Assembly: GCA_963790335.1 (NCBI GenBank)
Contig: CAWBOB010000001.1
Coordinates: 62,001 to 126,000, forward strand
Reading direction: 5' to 3'
Length of the DNA stretch: 64,000 bases
Source: JAOUEA01 sp963790335
GTDB taxonomy: Bacteria; Actinomycetota; UBA4738; HRBIN12
In this document: piece by piece, positions 8,586 to 18,238 of the stretch
Layout of the letters: the number at the start of each line of letters is the position of its first letter
Position numbering within the stretch: position 1 is the stretch's first letter
Program-made: the position numbers and the translations under genes
The notes under the pieces: generated by a model
The model's input: only the letters and a program-made list of their open reading frames with translations
What the model was told of the DNA's origin: nothing
The model's database searches: none

Positions 8586-9545
8586 TCAGTCGAGCGTGAA
8601 GTAGTCCGGGCCAGAGTAGTGACCGGAGCGTTCCTTCTCGAGCTGCATGAGCACGTCGTTCAGCAGGCTCGACGCACCGATACGGAACAGATCGGGCCGC
8701 AGGTACTCGACGCCCACCGTCTCATGCACGAGCACCAGGTGCTGCAGCGCCTGCTTCGCCCGGCGCACGCCGCCGGCGACCTTCACCCCGACGAGCCGCC
8801 CCGTCTGCGCTCGGAAATCCCGCACAGCCTCCAGCATGCAGAGCGCCACCGGCAGCGTGGCGCTCACGCCGATCTTGCCGGTCGAGGTCTTGATGAAGTC
8901 GGCTCCGGCGGCCATGGCGAGCATCGATGCCTGGCGCACCCGGTCGTAGGAACCGAGCTCGCCGGTCTCGAGGATCACCTTGAGATGCGTCGTTCCGGCT
9001 GCCTCCCGGGCGGCCACGAGCTCCTCGAACGCCTCGGCATAGCGCCCCCCGAGGAAGAGCGACCGGTTGAGCACGATGTCGATCTCGTCGGCGCCGGCGT
9101 CGACGACGTCCCGTATCTCGTGCAGTCGTGAGCCGAGCGAGCCGAGCCCTGCCGGGAAGCCCCCGGCCACGCTCGCCACGTAGACGCCGCTCCCTCGGAG
9201 CTGCTCGACCGCGACGGGCACGTGCTGGGGGTAGATGCAGACCGCCGCGACGCTCGGCACGTCGGGCCGGGTCGGGTCGGGGTGCACCGCCTTGGCGCAC
9301 ATCGCGACGATCTTGCCCGTCGTGTCGCTGCCCTCGAGGGTGGTCAGGTCGGTACAGCGGATCGCGAGCTCGAGGCCCCGGATCTTGGTCTCGCGCTTGA
9401 TCGAGCGGGTCGCGAGCGCGGCCGCGCGGGCCTCGAGGCCCACGGCGTCGACGGCCGCGGCGCGGCCCACGATGCGCGCGGCTTCCCCCGCGGCGGCGAT
9501 GGGCTCCGCGACCGAGCGTGGGACGATCTCGGCTGATTGCGTCAC
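8586..9545 (-). CDS. deoC: Deoxyribose-phosphate aldolase
   Basis: Class I aldolase of 319 residues that cleaves 2-deoxyribose 5-phosphate to glyceraldehyde 3-phosphate and acetaldehyde. The active-site region is clear: LKVILETGEL near residue 188 and FIKTSTGK near 217 carry the lysines for Schiff base formation and proton relay. The GTG at 9545 is chosen because TACGAT (9552-9557, minus strand) ends six bases upstream, a likely leaderless start; the frame stays open further upstream but that part is Arg/Ser-rich filler. About 60 residues before the barrel are longer than in E. coli DeoC. The two aldehyde dehydrogenase genes follow directly. Confidence 0.93.
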   Translation of the reverse strand: MTQSAEIVPRSVAEPIAAAGEAARIVGRAAAVDAVGLEARAAALATRSIKRETKIRGLELAIRCTDLTTLEGSDTTGKIVAMCAKAVHPDPTRPDVPSVAAVCIYPQHVPVAVEQLRGSGVYVASVAGGFPAGLGSLGSRLHEIRDVVDAGADEIDIVLNRSLFLGGRYAEAFEELVAAREAAGTTHLKVILETGELGSYDRVRQASMLAMAAGADFIKTSTGKIGVSATLPVALCMLEAVRDFRAQTGRLVGVKVAGGVRRAKQALQHLVLVHETVGVEYLRPDLFRIGASSLLNDVLMQLEKERSGHYSGPDYFTLD

Positions 9546-9579
9546 AGGACCATCGTAGCGACCCGTCGGAGACCCTCGT

Positions 9580-10785
9580 TCAGTCGTGGGCGATCGCGCT
9601 GCCGTCGGCCGGGTCGAAGAAGTGCAGCCGACCGATGTCGACGACCAGGTCGAGCGGCTCCCCACGGCGGGCAGACGTGCGCGGGTCGAGGCGGGCCACG
9701 AAGCTCGACGTGCCCGCCTCGGCCCGCGCTTCGAGATCCTGCGCACCGGTGAGGTCGCGCGCGAGCTCCTTCGTGTCGTCGGTGACGACCGGCGGCGCGT
9801 CGACCGTGAAGTGCGCGAGCACCTCGGACCCGAGCGCCTCGACCAGGTCGACCGAGGCGGTCATGCGCCGGCCCTCGGGCGCGATGGGCCCGAGGGCCGC
9901 ATCGTCGAGGTGCTCTGGGCGCATGCCGACGACGATCGGGCGGCCCATGTGGTTCCCGAGCGCCGGGTGCCGCCGGAGCACCGCGTCGTCGAGCTCCAGC
10001 TCGTTGGATCCGAACGTCACGGTGACCCGATCGCCGACACGATCGAGCACGGCGTCGACGAGGTTCATGGCAGGCGAACCGATGAACCCCGCCACGAACA
10101 GGTTCGCCGGCCGCTCGTACAGCACCTGAGGGGCGTCGACCTGCTGCAGATGACCCTGCTTCATGAGCGCGACCCGGTCCCCCATGGTCATGGCCTCGGT
10201 CTGGTCGTGCGTGACGTAGATCGTCGTCACGGCGAGATCCTGCTGCAGCTTCGCGATCTCGGCCCGCATCTGCACCCGGAGCTTGGCGTCGAGGTTCGAC
10301 AACGGCTCGTCCATCAGGAAGGCCTGCGGCTCCCGCACGATCGCCCGGCCCATCGCGACGCGCTGACGCTGGCCGCCGGAAAGCGCTTTCGGCTTGCGGT
10401 GCAGGTAGTCCGACAGGCCGAGGATGCCGGCAGCGTCACGGACCCGGCGGTCGATCTCGGACCTGCTCATCTTGCGGAGCTTCAGCGCGAACGCCATGTT
10501 CTCGCGCACCGACATGTGCGGATACAGCGCGTAGTTCTGGAAGACCATCGCCACGTCACGGTCCTTGGGCGGCAGGTCGTTGACCACGCGCCCGCCGATG
10601 CGGATCGTGCCGCTCGAGACCTCCTCGAGCCCTGCGATCATGCGCAGCGCCGTCGTCTTGCCGCACCCCGACGGCCCCACGAGCACGACGAACTCCCCGT
10701 CACCGATCTCGAGGTCGAGGCTCGATACGGCCTCGGTGCCGTCGGGATACACCTTGGTGGCATCGTCGATCGTGATCTCGGCCAT
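9580..10785 (-). CDS. Sugar ABC transporter ATP-binding protein (MalK/UgpC type)
   Basis: ATPase of 401 residues that powers the sugar importer encoded upstream. Walker A is GPSGCGKT at 37-44, the signature LSGGQ at 135-139, Walker B FLMDE at 156-160 and the switch histidine H193 in THDQTEAMTMGD. The C-terminal 160 residues form the OB/TOBE regulatory domain seen in MalK and UgpC, a place where regulators dock in other systems. A GAGGAG ribosome site precedes the ATG. One ATPase serving both halves of the importer is the rule for this family. It lies after the GH4 gene, 52 bases away. Confidence 0.93.
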   Translation of the reverse strand: MAEITIDDATKVYPDGTEAVSSLDLEIGDGEFVVLVGPSGCGKTTALRMIAGLEEVSSGTIRIGGRVVNDLPPKDRDVAMVFQNYALYPHMSVRENMAFALKLRKMSRSEIDRRVRDAAGILGLSDYLHRKPKALSGGQRQRVAMGRAIVREPQAFLMDEPLSNLDAKLRVQMRAEIAKLQQDLAVTTIYVTHDQTEAMTMGDRVALMKQGHLQQVDAPQVLYERPANLFVAGFIGSPAMNLVDAVLDRVGDRVTVTFGSNELELDDAVLRRHPALGNHMGRPIVVGMRPEHLDDAALGPIAPEGRRMTASVDLVEALGSEVLAHFTVDAPPVVTDDTKELARDLTGAQDLEARAEAGTSSFVARLDPRTSARRGEPLDLVVDIGRLHFFDPADGSAIAHD

Positions 10786-10837
10786 CGGCTCTCCTCGTTC
10801 GGTTACCCGGTGGTGCGCGGCGCCGCTTCCATGTCGG

Positions 10838-12148
10838 TCATGGGTTCAGGAACGGCGGCAGGTCCTCGGCCTCAGCGCCGGCCATCTCGTCGAACATCGC
10901 CCTGATGTCGGCCGGGGCGCAGGCGGCCGAGGTGAGTGGGTCGAGCATGAGCGCCTGCACCGCGAGCTCCCGGTCGCGCTCGAGCAGCGCCGTCACGGCG
11001 AGGTCGTAGACCTCCATGTGTCGCCGGTCGAGGGCGGCGAGCTGCGGAAGCAGTGGCCCGAACGGCTGCACATGGATGCCGTCACCCTCGACGATCGCCT
11101 CGACCTCGACCACACCATCAGGCTCGAGGTTGTCGATGAGACCCTCGTTCGGCACGGTCACGTACACCCTCGCCGGCTCGCCCGTCGTCATCGCTTCCAC
11201 GATGCGCGACGGATACTCGCCGCCACGTTCCATCTGGAACCCTTCCTCGCCGGACAGCACCCGCGCGAGCCGCTCGTCGCTCTCGGCGCGCCACGCCGGC
11301 CAGTTGTTCGCGTAGAAGCCGCTCTCACCGCGGTAGCCGGGCCTGGCGTAGCGCTCGAGCCTCGCGGCGTCGGCGCGGAAGTACGGGAGGTATTCGCTCA
11401 CGTGTCCGCTCGACTCCGTCGGGAACCGTCCGAGGTGGAACATGAGCTCGAACCGCACGGGATCTCGTTCCCAGACCTCGGGCAGGCGGCCTCGCTCGCG
11501 CAGCAGTGGATAGGCGTCGTCGCCGTCGAGCTCGAGCTCGGTGATCCAGGCCAGGTGGTTCACGCCCGCCGCGCGGAACGTGAGGCGTCGAGGATCGACC
11601 TCGAGGTACTCGGCGAGCTGCTCGACGGTGTAGTGCACCGAATGGCACATGCCGTAGACCGGCACCGTCGACGTGCGCGAGGCTGCGAGCACCATCATCG
11701 ACATCGGGTTCGTGTGGTTCAGCACGAGCGCGTCGGGACAGAGCCGCGCGACGTCGGTCAGGATCTCGAGCCAGGCCGGGATCGTGCGGAACGCCTTGAA
11801 GAGACCGCCCGGCCCGATCGTGTCGCCGATGCACTGGTCGACCCCGTAGCGCAGCGCGATGTCGTAGTCGTGGCGCACGTTGCGAAGGCCCGCGACCTCG
11901 ATCGTGTTGATCACGACGTCGCTGCCGGCGAGCACGCCGGCACGATCGACGTCGGCACGAACGGTCCAGGCCTTGCCGCTCTGCTCGACCAGATGCTCCG
12001 CGAATCGGCGAGCGAGGTCGAGCCGCACCGGATCGATGTCGACCAGGCGAAGCTCGCCCTCGGGCAGCGCGTCGACGCTCAGGAAGTCGGTCACGAGCTC
12101 GGCGGTGAACTCCGCGCTTCCCGCACCGATCAGGGTGATCGTCGTCAC
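10838..12148 (-). CDS. GH4 family glycosidase (alpha-galactosidase/glucosidase-like)
   Basis: NAD- and metal-dependent glycoside hydrolase of family 4, 436 residues. Signatures are the Rossmann loop IGAGSAEFT near residues 7-15, NHTNPMSMM, the metal-ligand block MCHSVHYTVEQL, and GVNHLAWI. GH4 enzymes cleave by oxidation and elimination rather than by a glutamate pair. The CHS motif suggests a non-phosphorylated alpha-glycoside substrate, in line with uptake by an ABC importer rather than a PTS; a uronide is another option. The GTG start overlaps the stop of the permease gene (GTGA). The open frame extends upstream but only through permease coding sequence. Confidence 0.9.
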   Translation of the reverse strand: MTTITLIGAGSAEFTAELVTDFLSVDALPEGELRLVDIDPVRLDLARRFAEHLVEQSGKAWTVRADVDRAGVLAGSDVVINTIEVAGLRNVRHDYDIALRYGVDQCIGDTIGPGGLFKAFRTIPAWLEILTDVARLCPDALVLNHTNPMSMMVLAASRTSTVPVYGMCHSVHYTVEQLAEYLEVDPRRLTFRAAGVNHLAWITELELDGDDAYPLLRERGRLPEVWERDPVRFELMFHLGRFPTESSGHVSEYLPYFRADAARLERYARPGYRGESGFYANNWPAWRAESDERLARVLSGEEGFQMERGGEYPSRIVEAMTTGEPARVYVTVPNEGLIDNLEPDGVVEVEAIVEGDGIHVQPFGPLLPQLAALDRRHMEVYDLAVTALLERDRELAVQALMLDPLTSAACAPADIRAMFDEMAGAEAEDLPPFLNP

Positions 12149-13041
12149 TTCGTGCCCGTCAGGGTCAGGCCACGCACGATCCAGCGCTGCGACAAGGCGA
12201 ACACGATGAGCACCGGGATCACCATCAGCACCGACGCCGCCATGACGAGGTTCTGCTGCGCGGTGTGCTGCGTCGAGTACCAGGTGAGGATGATCGGCAG
12301 CGTGCGCTTGCTCTGCTCGGTCAGCACGATCAGCGGCCACAGGTAGGCGTTCCAGTGGAACATGAACGTGAGCATGCCGAGCGTCGCGAGCGCCGGCTTC
12401 AGCTGCGGCAGCACCACCGAGCGGAAGATGCGCCACTCCGACGCGCCGTCGACCCGCGCCGACCAGATCTCGTCGTCGGGCACCGAGAGCATGAACTGGC
12501 GCATGAGGAAGATGCCGAACGCGTCGACGAACGCCGGCAGCACCAGGCCCCAGAGGTTGTTGAGCAGGCCGAGCTGCACGAGGATCAGGTAGCCGGGGAT
12601 CATCGTCACCTGTGCCGGGATCATCATCGTGGCGAGCACGAACCAGAACAGCGGCTGGCGACCTCGGAACCGGTACTTCGCGAAGATGTAGCCGAGCAGC
12701 GAGCTCGTGAACAGCGTGGCGATCACCGAGGTCACCGCGACGAACGCCGAGTTCCAGTAGAAGAGCGAGAGCGGGAGGTCCGGGTCGTTCAGGATCGTCT
12801 CGTAGTTGCCGAGCGTGGCGTCCTGCGGCAGGAAGGTCGGCGGGATCTGCCGCAGCTCGGCGCCCGACTTGAACGAGGCCAGGATCATCCACACGAACGG
12901 CACGGCGGCGATCACTCCGAAGATCGAGAGCAGCGCGTAGAGCGCGGCTCGGCTCAGCGCGTGACGCCGCTCCCCCGGCAGCCTCGACGGGCGCGCGGCC
13001 TCGATGGGGCGCTCGAGCGGTCGATCGATCGCGGTCGCCAT
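12145..13041 (-). CDS. Carbohydrate ABC transporter permease (MalG type)
   Basis: Inner-membrane subunit of 298 residues with six predicted membrane segments. The EAA loop that contacts the ATPase reads ARVDGASEWRIFRSVVLPQL. The cytoplasmic N-terminus (about 30 residues) is Arg- and Pro-rich. It pairs with the MalF-type permease encoded just upstream, one base away (TGA-G-ATG), which ensures equal synthesis of the two halves. Confidence 0.93.
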   Translation of the reverse strand: MATAIDRPLERPIEAARPSRLPGERRHALSRAALYALLSIFGVIAAVPFVWMILASFKSGAELRQIPPTFLPQDATLGNYETILNDPDLPLSLFYWNSAFVAVTSVIATLFTSSLLGYIFAKYRFRGRQPLFWFVLATMMIPAQVTMIPGYLILVQLGLLNNLWGLVLPAFVDAFGIFLMRQFMLSVPDDEIWSARVDGASEWRIFRSVVLPQLKPALATLGMLTFMFHWNAYLWPLIVLTEQSKRTLPIILTWYSTQHTAQQNLVMAASVLMVIPVLIVFALSQRWIVRGLTLTGTK

Positions 13042-13042
13042 C

Positions 13043-14045
13043 TCAGTACTCCCAGTTCTCCTTCAGGAACCGCGACTGCACGATCGAGATCGTGAACACG
13101 AGCAGGAACAGCACCACCGACACCGCGGCCGCCCACCCCATGCGCTGGTAGCGGAAGGCGCTCTCGTAGATGTCGAGCGAGAGCGCCCGCGTCTGGTCGT
13201 CGGGGCCGCCGTTCGTCATGACCTGGAAGAGGTCGAAGACCTGGAACGCGGAGATCATCGTCAGCACCGACGCGAGCAGGATCGTGGGCTTCAGCAGCGG
13301 AAGCGTGATGTAGCGGAACGTCTGCCACGCGCTCGCGCCGTCGACCCGCGCGGCGTCCTTCACCGAGTCGGGGATCGCCTGCAACGCGGCGATGAAGATC
13401 ACCAGGTTGTACCCGATGTCCTGCCAGAGGTAGGCGACGATGATCGCGACGAGCGCGATCGGCACGCCGAGGAAGACGAGGTCGGGGTCGGTCGTCCACG
13501 CGATCACGGTCACCTCCCCCGTGGCACGCGAGATCAGCCCGTTCAACAGCCCACGTTGCGGGTGCAACACGAAGCCCCAGATGATCGCGACGCCCACCGC
13601 CGAGGTCAGCACCGGCAGGAAGAACACGGTGCGGTAGAGCACCTTCCAGCGGCCTCGGACCGATTCGACCATCGCCGCGAGCGGCAAGGTGATCGCGAGG
13701 TTCAGCGGCACCACGACGAACGCGAAGAGCAGGGTGACCTTGAGCGCCGTGTGGAACTGACGCACCTCGAGGGGCGCGGTCTTCGAGAAGTCGAACATGC
13801 GCCTGAAGTGCTCGAACCCCACGAACGGGTTGTCGAGCCCGAGTCCGAGGAACGGGCTCCCGGTGCGCCGCGGGCTGAAGTCGAAGAACGAGAGCAGGAA
13901 GGCCCACACGATCGGCAGCAGCAGGAACACCGCCATGTACGCGAGACCGGGCGTGAGCACGGCCGCGACGAACCGCCGCTGGGCGCCCTCACGCCCGCCG
14001 AACAGGCGGCGCCGCGCTCGGCTGCTCGATCGTCGCGCTCGCCAC
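13043..14045 (-). CDS. Carbohydrate ABC transporter permease (MalF type, N-terminal frameshift)
   Basis: Second membrane subunit of the importer. The in-frame part from LTPGLAYMAVFLLLPIVW to the end gives six membrane segments, and the EAA loop reads ARVDGASAWQTFRYITLPLL. The conserved frame is blocked upstream without a good start codon. A GTG at 14045, eleven bases after the binding-protein stop, begins a short segment (VASATIEQPSA) in another frame, and one base change near 14015 would join it to RRRLFGGREGAQRRF and the membrane part. I take this as the true start. If the shift is ignored the protein begins with GTG at 13960 and still has all membrane segments. Confidence 0.87.
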
Positions 14046-14056
14046 GCCGATCGACC

Positions 14057-15371
14057 CTACCGGAACGTGTCGTTCGCCTCGGACTCCATGGCCGCGAGCG
14101 CATCGTCGACGCTCTCGCTGCCCTGCAGCACGCTCAACAGGTGCGGATACGCGATCTCGTACCACAGCAGATCGCGGTCGGGAAGGTTGCCCACGTACTG
14201 GCCGTACTGCAACAGTGGGAACCACGCCTCGAAATGCGGATAGTCCGCGATCAACGCTTGCTGCACAGCACCCTCGCCGTTCGCCTGCAGCGCCGGAAGC
14301 GTGCCCGTGGCCGCGTTCCACGCCGCGGCGTTCTCGGCGTCGAGTGCCACGAACTCGACGAAGTCCCAGGCGACGTTCGCGGCGGGGCTGTTGGCCGAGA
14401 CCGTGAGTCCCCAGCCCGAGTCCGCCACGAAGTCGGGCGTCTCCCCGAGCGTCGGCAGCGCGACGTACTGCGTCGCAGCGGCGACCTCCGGGAAGTCGGT
14501 CGAGTACTCGGGCACCACCCAGGGCCCGACGAGGCCCATCGAACAGGCTTCCTCGAAGTAGCAGTCACCGACCCAGTTCGCCGTGTCGTTGAACAGCTCG
14601 GGGTCGATGATGCCCTCGTCGACCATCGACCGCATGAGCGCGATCGCCTCACGGGCCTCCGGGGTGTCGATCGTGAACGACGTGCCGTCGTCGGCCAGGA
14701 ACTGCCCCCCGGCCTGCAGGATCAGCGAGAAGAACGAATACGCGAGACCGTCGGCGGCGCTGAAGTGGTAGCCGGCGCGGGTGATCACCCCGTCCCGGGT
14801 CTCGGTGAGCGCCTTCGCGTCGGCCTTGAACTCGTCCCACGAGGCCCAGCCGGTCGACGTGTCGACGCCCGCCGCGTCGGCGATCGCCGTGTTCACCAGG
14901 GTGGCGCCGTACTCGATGTTGAACTCCTGCGGGAAGCCGTAGAGCGTGTCGTCGCAGGTGTAACCCCCGATCGGCGCCTCGAAGAACGCGGCCTGCGCGT
15001 CGGCGAGCGAGGAGACCTCAGCGGGCACGGGCGCCAGGTTGTCGGCGTAGCTGCACGTCCAGGTGCCGAACATCTGCAGGATGTCGGCCTCGGTCCCGGC
15101 GGGAAGCGCCGTCTGCAGCGTCTGGATGTACGAGTCGTAGTCGAAGGTCTCGAACTTCAGGGTGACGTTGGGATTCGCCGCCTCGAACTCGGCGGCGAGT
15201 TCCTTCAGGCCCGTGTTGAACGACTTGTTCTGGTGCGTCCAGACGCGCAGCGTCACGGGTTCGTCGGGCGCGGCGGTGCCGCCGACCCGGTCCCGTGTCG
15301 TCGGCGCCGAACGTGCACGCGGACCCGACCAGCACCATCGCCACCGCGAGTGCCATGAACCGACGCGTCAT
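14057..15371 (-). CDS. Sugar ABC transporter substrate-binding protein (frameshifted near N-terminus)
   Basis: Extracytoplasmic solute-binding protein of family 1, about 437 residues. The N-terminal MTRRFMALAVAMVLVGSAC looks like a lipoprotein signal with the cysteine at residue 19, although the lipobox is not ideal. The mature part begins near VTLRVWTHQNKS and contains the usual EFEAANPNVTL segment. A single-base shift near 15290 separates signal and mature part, in a G/C run. The ATG overlaps the stop of the SIS gene (ATGA). Several tryptophans and aromatics fit sugar binding. The ligand is unknown. Confidence 0.87.
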
Positions 15372-16263
15372 GTGTTCGCTCCTTCCTCGGACAGCACCAC
15401 GGAACGACTGAGGTGCCTCGGGTGATCGGGGTCGAGCCCGCGCCGCTCGGCGAGCGCCAACGTGAGGCGATGCACACGGACCAGCTCGGCCATCGGGTCG
15501 AGGCTCGCGACACGCACGGCGGCGCCGGTGGCCCGCACGTCGTCGGCGATCGTCGGGTCGGGCGACCCGACGATCCAGACGAGGCTGCGATCGCCGGCGA
15601 TGCTGATCGGTCCGTGGCGGTATTCCATGGCAGGGTATGCCTCGGTGTACGCGAGCGCGCCCTCGCGGAGCTTGAGCGCGGCTTCCTCGGCGATGCCGAC
15701 GCTCCACCCGTGCCCCAGGAAGACGAAGTGCTCCGCGTCGAGCGTCTCGTCGCCGGCGGGCTCGGCGAGCGCTCGCTCCGCCTCGGCCACCACGGGCATG
15801 ATGTCGTGACCGAGGTGGGTGCGCAGCAGCGCCAGCGTCGAGGTGGCCGAGCGCGTCTGCACGACCGACCGCTCGTCGGCGAACGTCATCGGGATCGTGT
15901 CGGTCGCGAGCTCGGCGACCGGCGACGCCGGCACCGCCGTGATCACCGTGGTGCGCTGACCGCCGAGATCGTCGCAACAACCGAACGATCTCCGACGTCG
16001 TGCCGCTCCGGCTGATCGCCAGGATGCGGTCGTAGGCGCGACCCGCCGGGAACTCCGAAGGCGGGGAACGCATCGGTCTCGCCGTGCCCGGCTTCCTCGC
16101 GGAGCCCGGCGAAGGCCTTGGCGACGTAGTACGACGTGCCGCATCCGACCGCGGCCACCCGCTCCCCGGAGGCCGGCAGCGCGTGGGCGACCTCTCCGGC
16201 GAGCGCGATCGCCTGACGCCACGATCCGGGCTGGGACGCGACTTCCTGCTCGGTTTCGCTCAC
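15368..16263 (-). CDS. SIS-domain sugar-phosphate isomerase/deaminase (frameshifted)
   Basis: First gene of the sugar operon, about 298 codons. It has the double SIS fold of GlmS-C/AgaS-like proteins: VGCGTSYYVAKAFAGL in the first domain, ILAISRSGTTSEIVRLL for the phosphosugar loop, and FLGHGWSVGIAEEAALKLREGALAYTEAYP (two blocks) in the second. Such enzymes isomerise or deaminate amino-sugar phosphates, so the imported glycoside may contain an amino sugar. Shifts near 16060 and 15970 break the frame. The GTG at 16263 is chosen because a promoter with TTGACC and TAGTCT lies just upstream. It ends in an ATGA overlap with the binding-protein gene. Confidence 0.82.
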
Positions 16264-16351
16264 TTTCGCGCAGACTAGAGCAGAAACCTGCGTGTGGTCA
16301 ACGTGGTCGAGCGTCTGGTGTGCATCGGAATCGCCGCGTATATTCGGTTTC
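16264..16351. promoter_or_regulatory. Divergent promoter region between sugar operon and DeoR gene
   Basis: For the plus-strand regulator, TATATT at 16339-16344 ends seven bases before the GTG at 16352, so that mRNA should be leaderless. For the minus-strand operon, TTGACC (16296-16301) and TAGTCT (16272-16277) are 18 bases apart and place the start close to the GTG at 16263. The -35 box lies inside a direct repeat GTGGTCAAC/GTGGTCGAG (16294-16311), a candidate operator for the DeoR protein. The repeat and boxes are seen; the operator role is inferred. Confidence 0.5.
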
Positions 16352-17113
16352 GTGCGGCGAGCAGAGCGGCTGAGCGAGATCGTGCAGGCGCTGGCCGAGG
16401 CGGGCGCGGTCGACGTGGGCGTGCTCGCCGGCAAGGCTCGGCGTGTCGGAGGCGACCGTACGCCGTGACCTGCGGCTGCTCGAGGATCAGCGCATGCTCG
16501 CACGCACCCACGGCGGAGCCGTCGCGAGCGACGTCATGTACGAGCTCCCGCTTCGGTACAAGGCCGCGCGCCACCATCCGGAGAAGATCCGCATCGCGCG
16601 CGAGGCGGCTCGCCGCGTCGAGGACGGGGCGATCGTCGGGCTCACGGGCGGCACGACGACCACCGAGGTCGCCCGAGCGCTCGTCGACCGGGCCGCGGCT
16701 CACGGTGGTCACGAACGCGCTCAACATCGCGGGCGAGCTCGCGATCCGCTCGGACCTGAAGCTCGTCGTCACGGGGGGCACCGCGAGACCCGAGTCCTAC
16801 GAGCTCGTCGGCCCGGTCGCGGAACGATCGCTCGACGGAGATGCATCTGCACGTCGCGATCGTGGGGGTCGACGGCGTGACGGTGCGCGACGGACTGACG
16901 ACCCACCACGAGGTCGAGGCGAACACGAACCGCGTGATGCTCGAGCGCGCCCGCCGGGTGATCGCGGTCGCCGACAGCTCGAAGCTCGGCCTCGTCGCCT
17001 TCGCGCGCATCTGCGCGGTCGACGCGATCGACGAGCTGATCACCGACGCGGGGGCGGCGCCGGCCGCCGTCGCCTCGCTGCGCGAGGCCGGCACGACGGT
17101 CACGGTGGTGTGA
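16352..17113 (+). CDS. DeoR/GlpR family transcriptional regulator (frameshifted)
   Basis: Repressor-type regulator of about 253 residues. The start VRRAERLSEIVQALAEAG and the helix VSEATVRRDLRLLEDQ form the DeoR winged helix, followed by THGGAV. The C-terminal effector domain has GLTGGTTTTEVARAL, VVTNALNIAGELA, LVVTGGTARPESYE and VADSSKLG, typical of DeoR sensors for sugar phosphates. Three shifts (near 16437, 16693 and 16833) break it; the reading resumes without loss each time, so they look like assembly indels. It is divergent from the sugar operon and most likely represses it until a phosphorylated sugar binds. Confidence 0.85.
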
Positions 17114-17195
17114 TCGCGTGCGTCCCGATGACCACGCGCGGCTGCGCGATCTTCCCTTGCGATCCTTCGCGCCGCGCTCCGCGGTCCGGCGTCAC

Positions 17196-18212
17196 GTGAG
17201 CGAACTCGGCCGGGCGCGGTTCCCCGGTGGTCGACGCCCATGCGCATCTCGGCCGCTGGCTCTCGGGCGAGTGGCTGGCGCCCGACGTCGGTGCGTTGCT
17301 CGCCACGATGGATGCCGCGAACGTCGAGACCATCGTGAACCTCGACGGCATGTGGGGCGACGAGCTTCGAGCGAACCTCGCCCGTTACGACGAGGCGCAT
17401 CCGGGTCGGTTCGTCACCTTCGCCCAGTGGGACCGGTCGCTGTTCGCCGAGCATCGCGACTTCGGCGACCACCTGGCGACGCAGGTGCTGGCGGCGGCGA
17501 GCGACGGCGCCCGCGGTCTCAAGGTCTGGAAGGATCTCGGCTTGCATCTGCGGGACCCTCCGGCTCGCTCGTGATGCCTGCCGACGAGCGGCTCGACCCT
17601 GTCTGGGACGCCTGTGCCGATGCCGGGCTCGTGGTGCTCATGCACACCGGCGATCCGGTGGCGTTCTTCGACCCGCTCGACGAGCGCAACGAGCGGCTCG
17701 AGGAGTTGCTCGAGCACCCCGACTGGTGGTTCGGCGATCGGTCGAGGTTCCCGACCTTCGACGCGCTCGCCGACTCGTTCGAAGCGCTCGTCGCCCGCCG
17801 GCGCGACGTGATCTTCCTCGGCGCCCACGCCGCCGGCCTCGCCGAGGAGCTCGGACGGCTCGATCGCATGCTCGGCAGCTACCCGAACCTGCACGCCGAC
17901 CTCGCCGCCCGCGTCGCCGAGCTCGGGCGCGTGCCGCGGGCGGCGGCCGCGCTCATCACGCGCTACGCCGACCGCATCCTGTTCGGCAGCGACGGCGTGC
18001 CGCCTACGGCCGACGAGTACGAGGTGATGTTCCGGTTCCTCGAGACCGCCGACGAGCACGTCCCGTATTCGGCCGACCCCGTTCCGCCCCAGGGACGCTG
18101 GGCGATCTCGTGCCTCGACCTCGACGACGAGGTGCTCGCGCGGGTGTACGGCGACAACGCTCGCCGGCTGCTCTCCGGCCTCGATCCCCGGGCGCTGGAT
18201 CGAGTCTCGTGA
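17196..18212 (+). CDS. Amidohydrolase family protein (frameshifted)
   Basis: Metal-dependent hydrolase of the amidohydrolase-2 TIM-barrel group, about 338 codons. The metal ligands are visible: VDAHAHLG at the start, VLMHTGDP in the middle, GAHAAGLAEE and the final LFGSDG aspartate. A shift near 17555 joins the two halves (LKVWKDLGLHLRD to MPADERLDPVWDACADAG). The GTG at 17196 is used assuming another shift near 17226, which yields RFPVVDAHAHLG; otherwise a GTG at 17227 gives a protein without the first ten residues. Being co-directional with the DeoR gene, it probably belongs to the same sugar locus. The substrate (lactone, amide or decarboxylation) is not readable. Confidence 0.78.
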   Translation: MSELGRARFPGGRRPCASRPLALGRVAGARRRCVARHDGCRERRDHREPRRHVGRRASSEPRPLRRGASGSVRHLRPVGPVAVRRASRLRRPPGDAGAGGGERRRPRSQGLEGSRLASAGPSGSLVMPADERLDPVWDACADAGLVVLMHTGDPVAFFDPLDERNERLEELLEHPDWWFGDRSRFPTFDALADSFEALVARRRDVIFLGAHAAGLAEELGRLDRMLGSYPNLHADLAARVAELGRVPRAAAALITRYADRILFGSDGVPPTADEYEVMFRFLETADEHVPYSADPVPPQGRWAISCLDLDDEVLARVYGDNARRLLSGLDPRALDRVS

Positions 18213-18238
18213 CCTTCACCTCCGACGCTGACCTCACC

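Noticed and set aside
13004..15358. A 784-codon open frame opposite the permease and binding-protein genes
   Set aside because: Composition is only Arg, Glu, His and Val repeats with no motif; it mirrors the coding strand.
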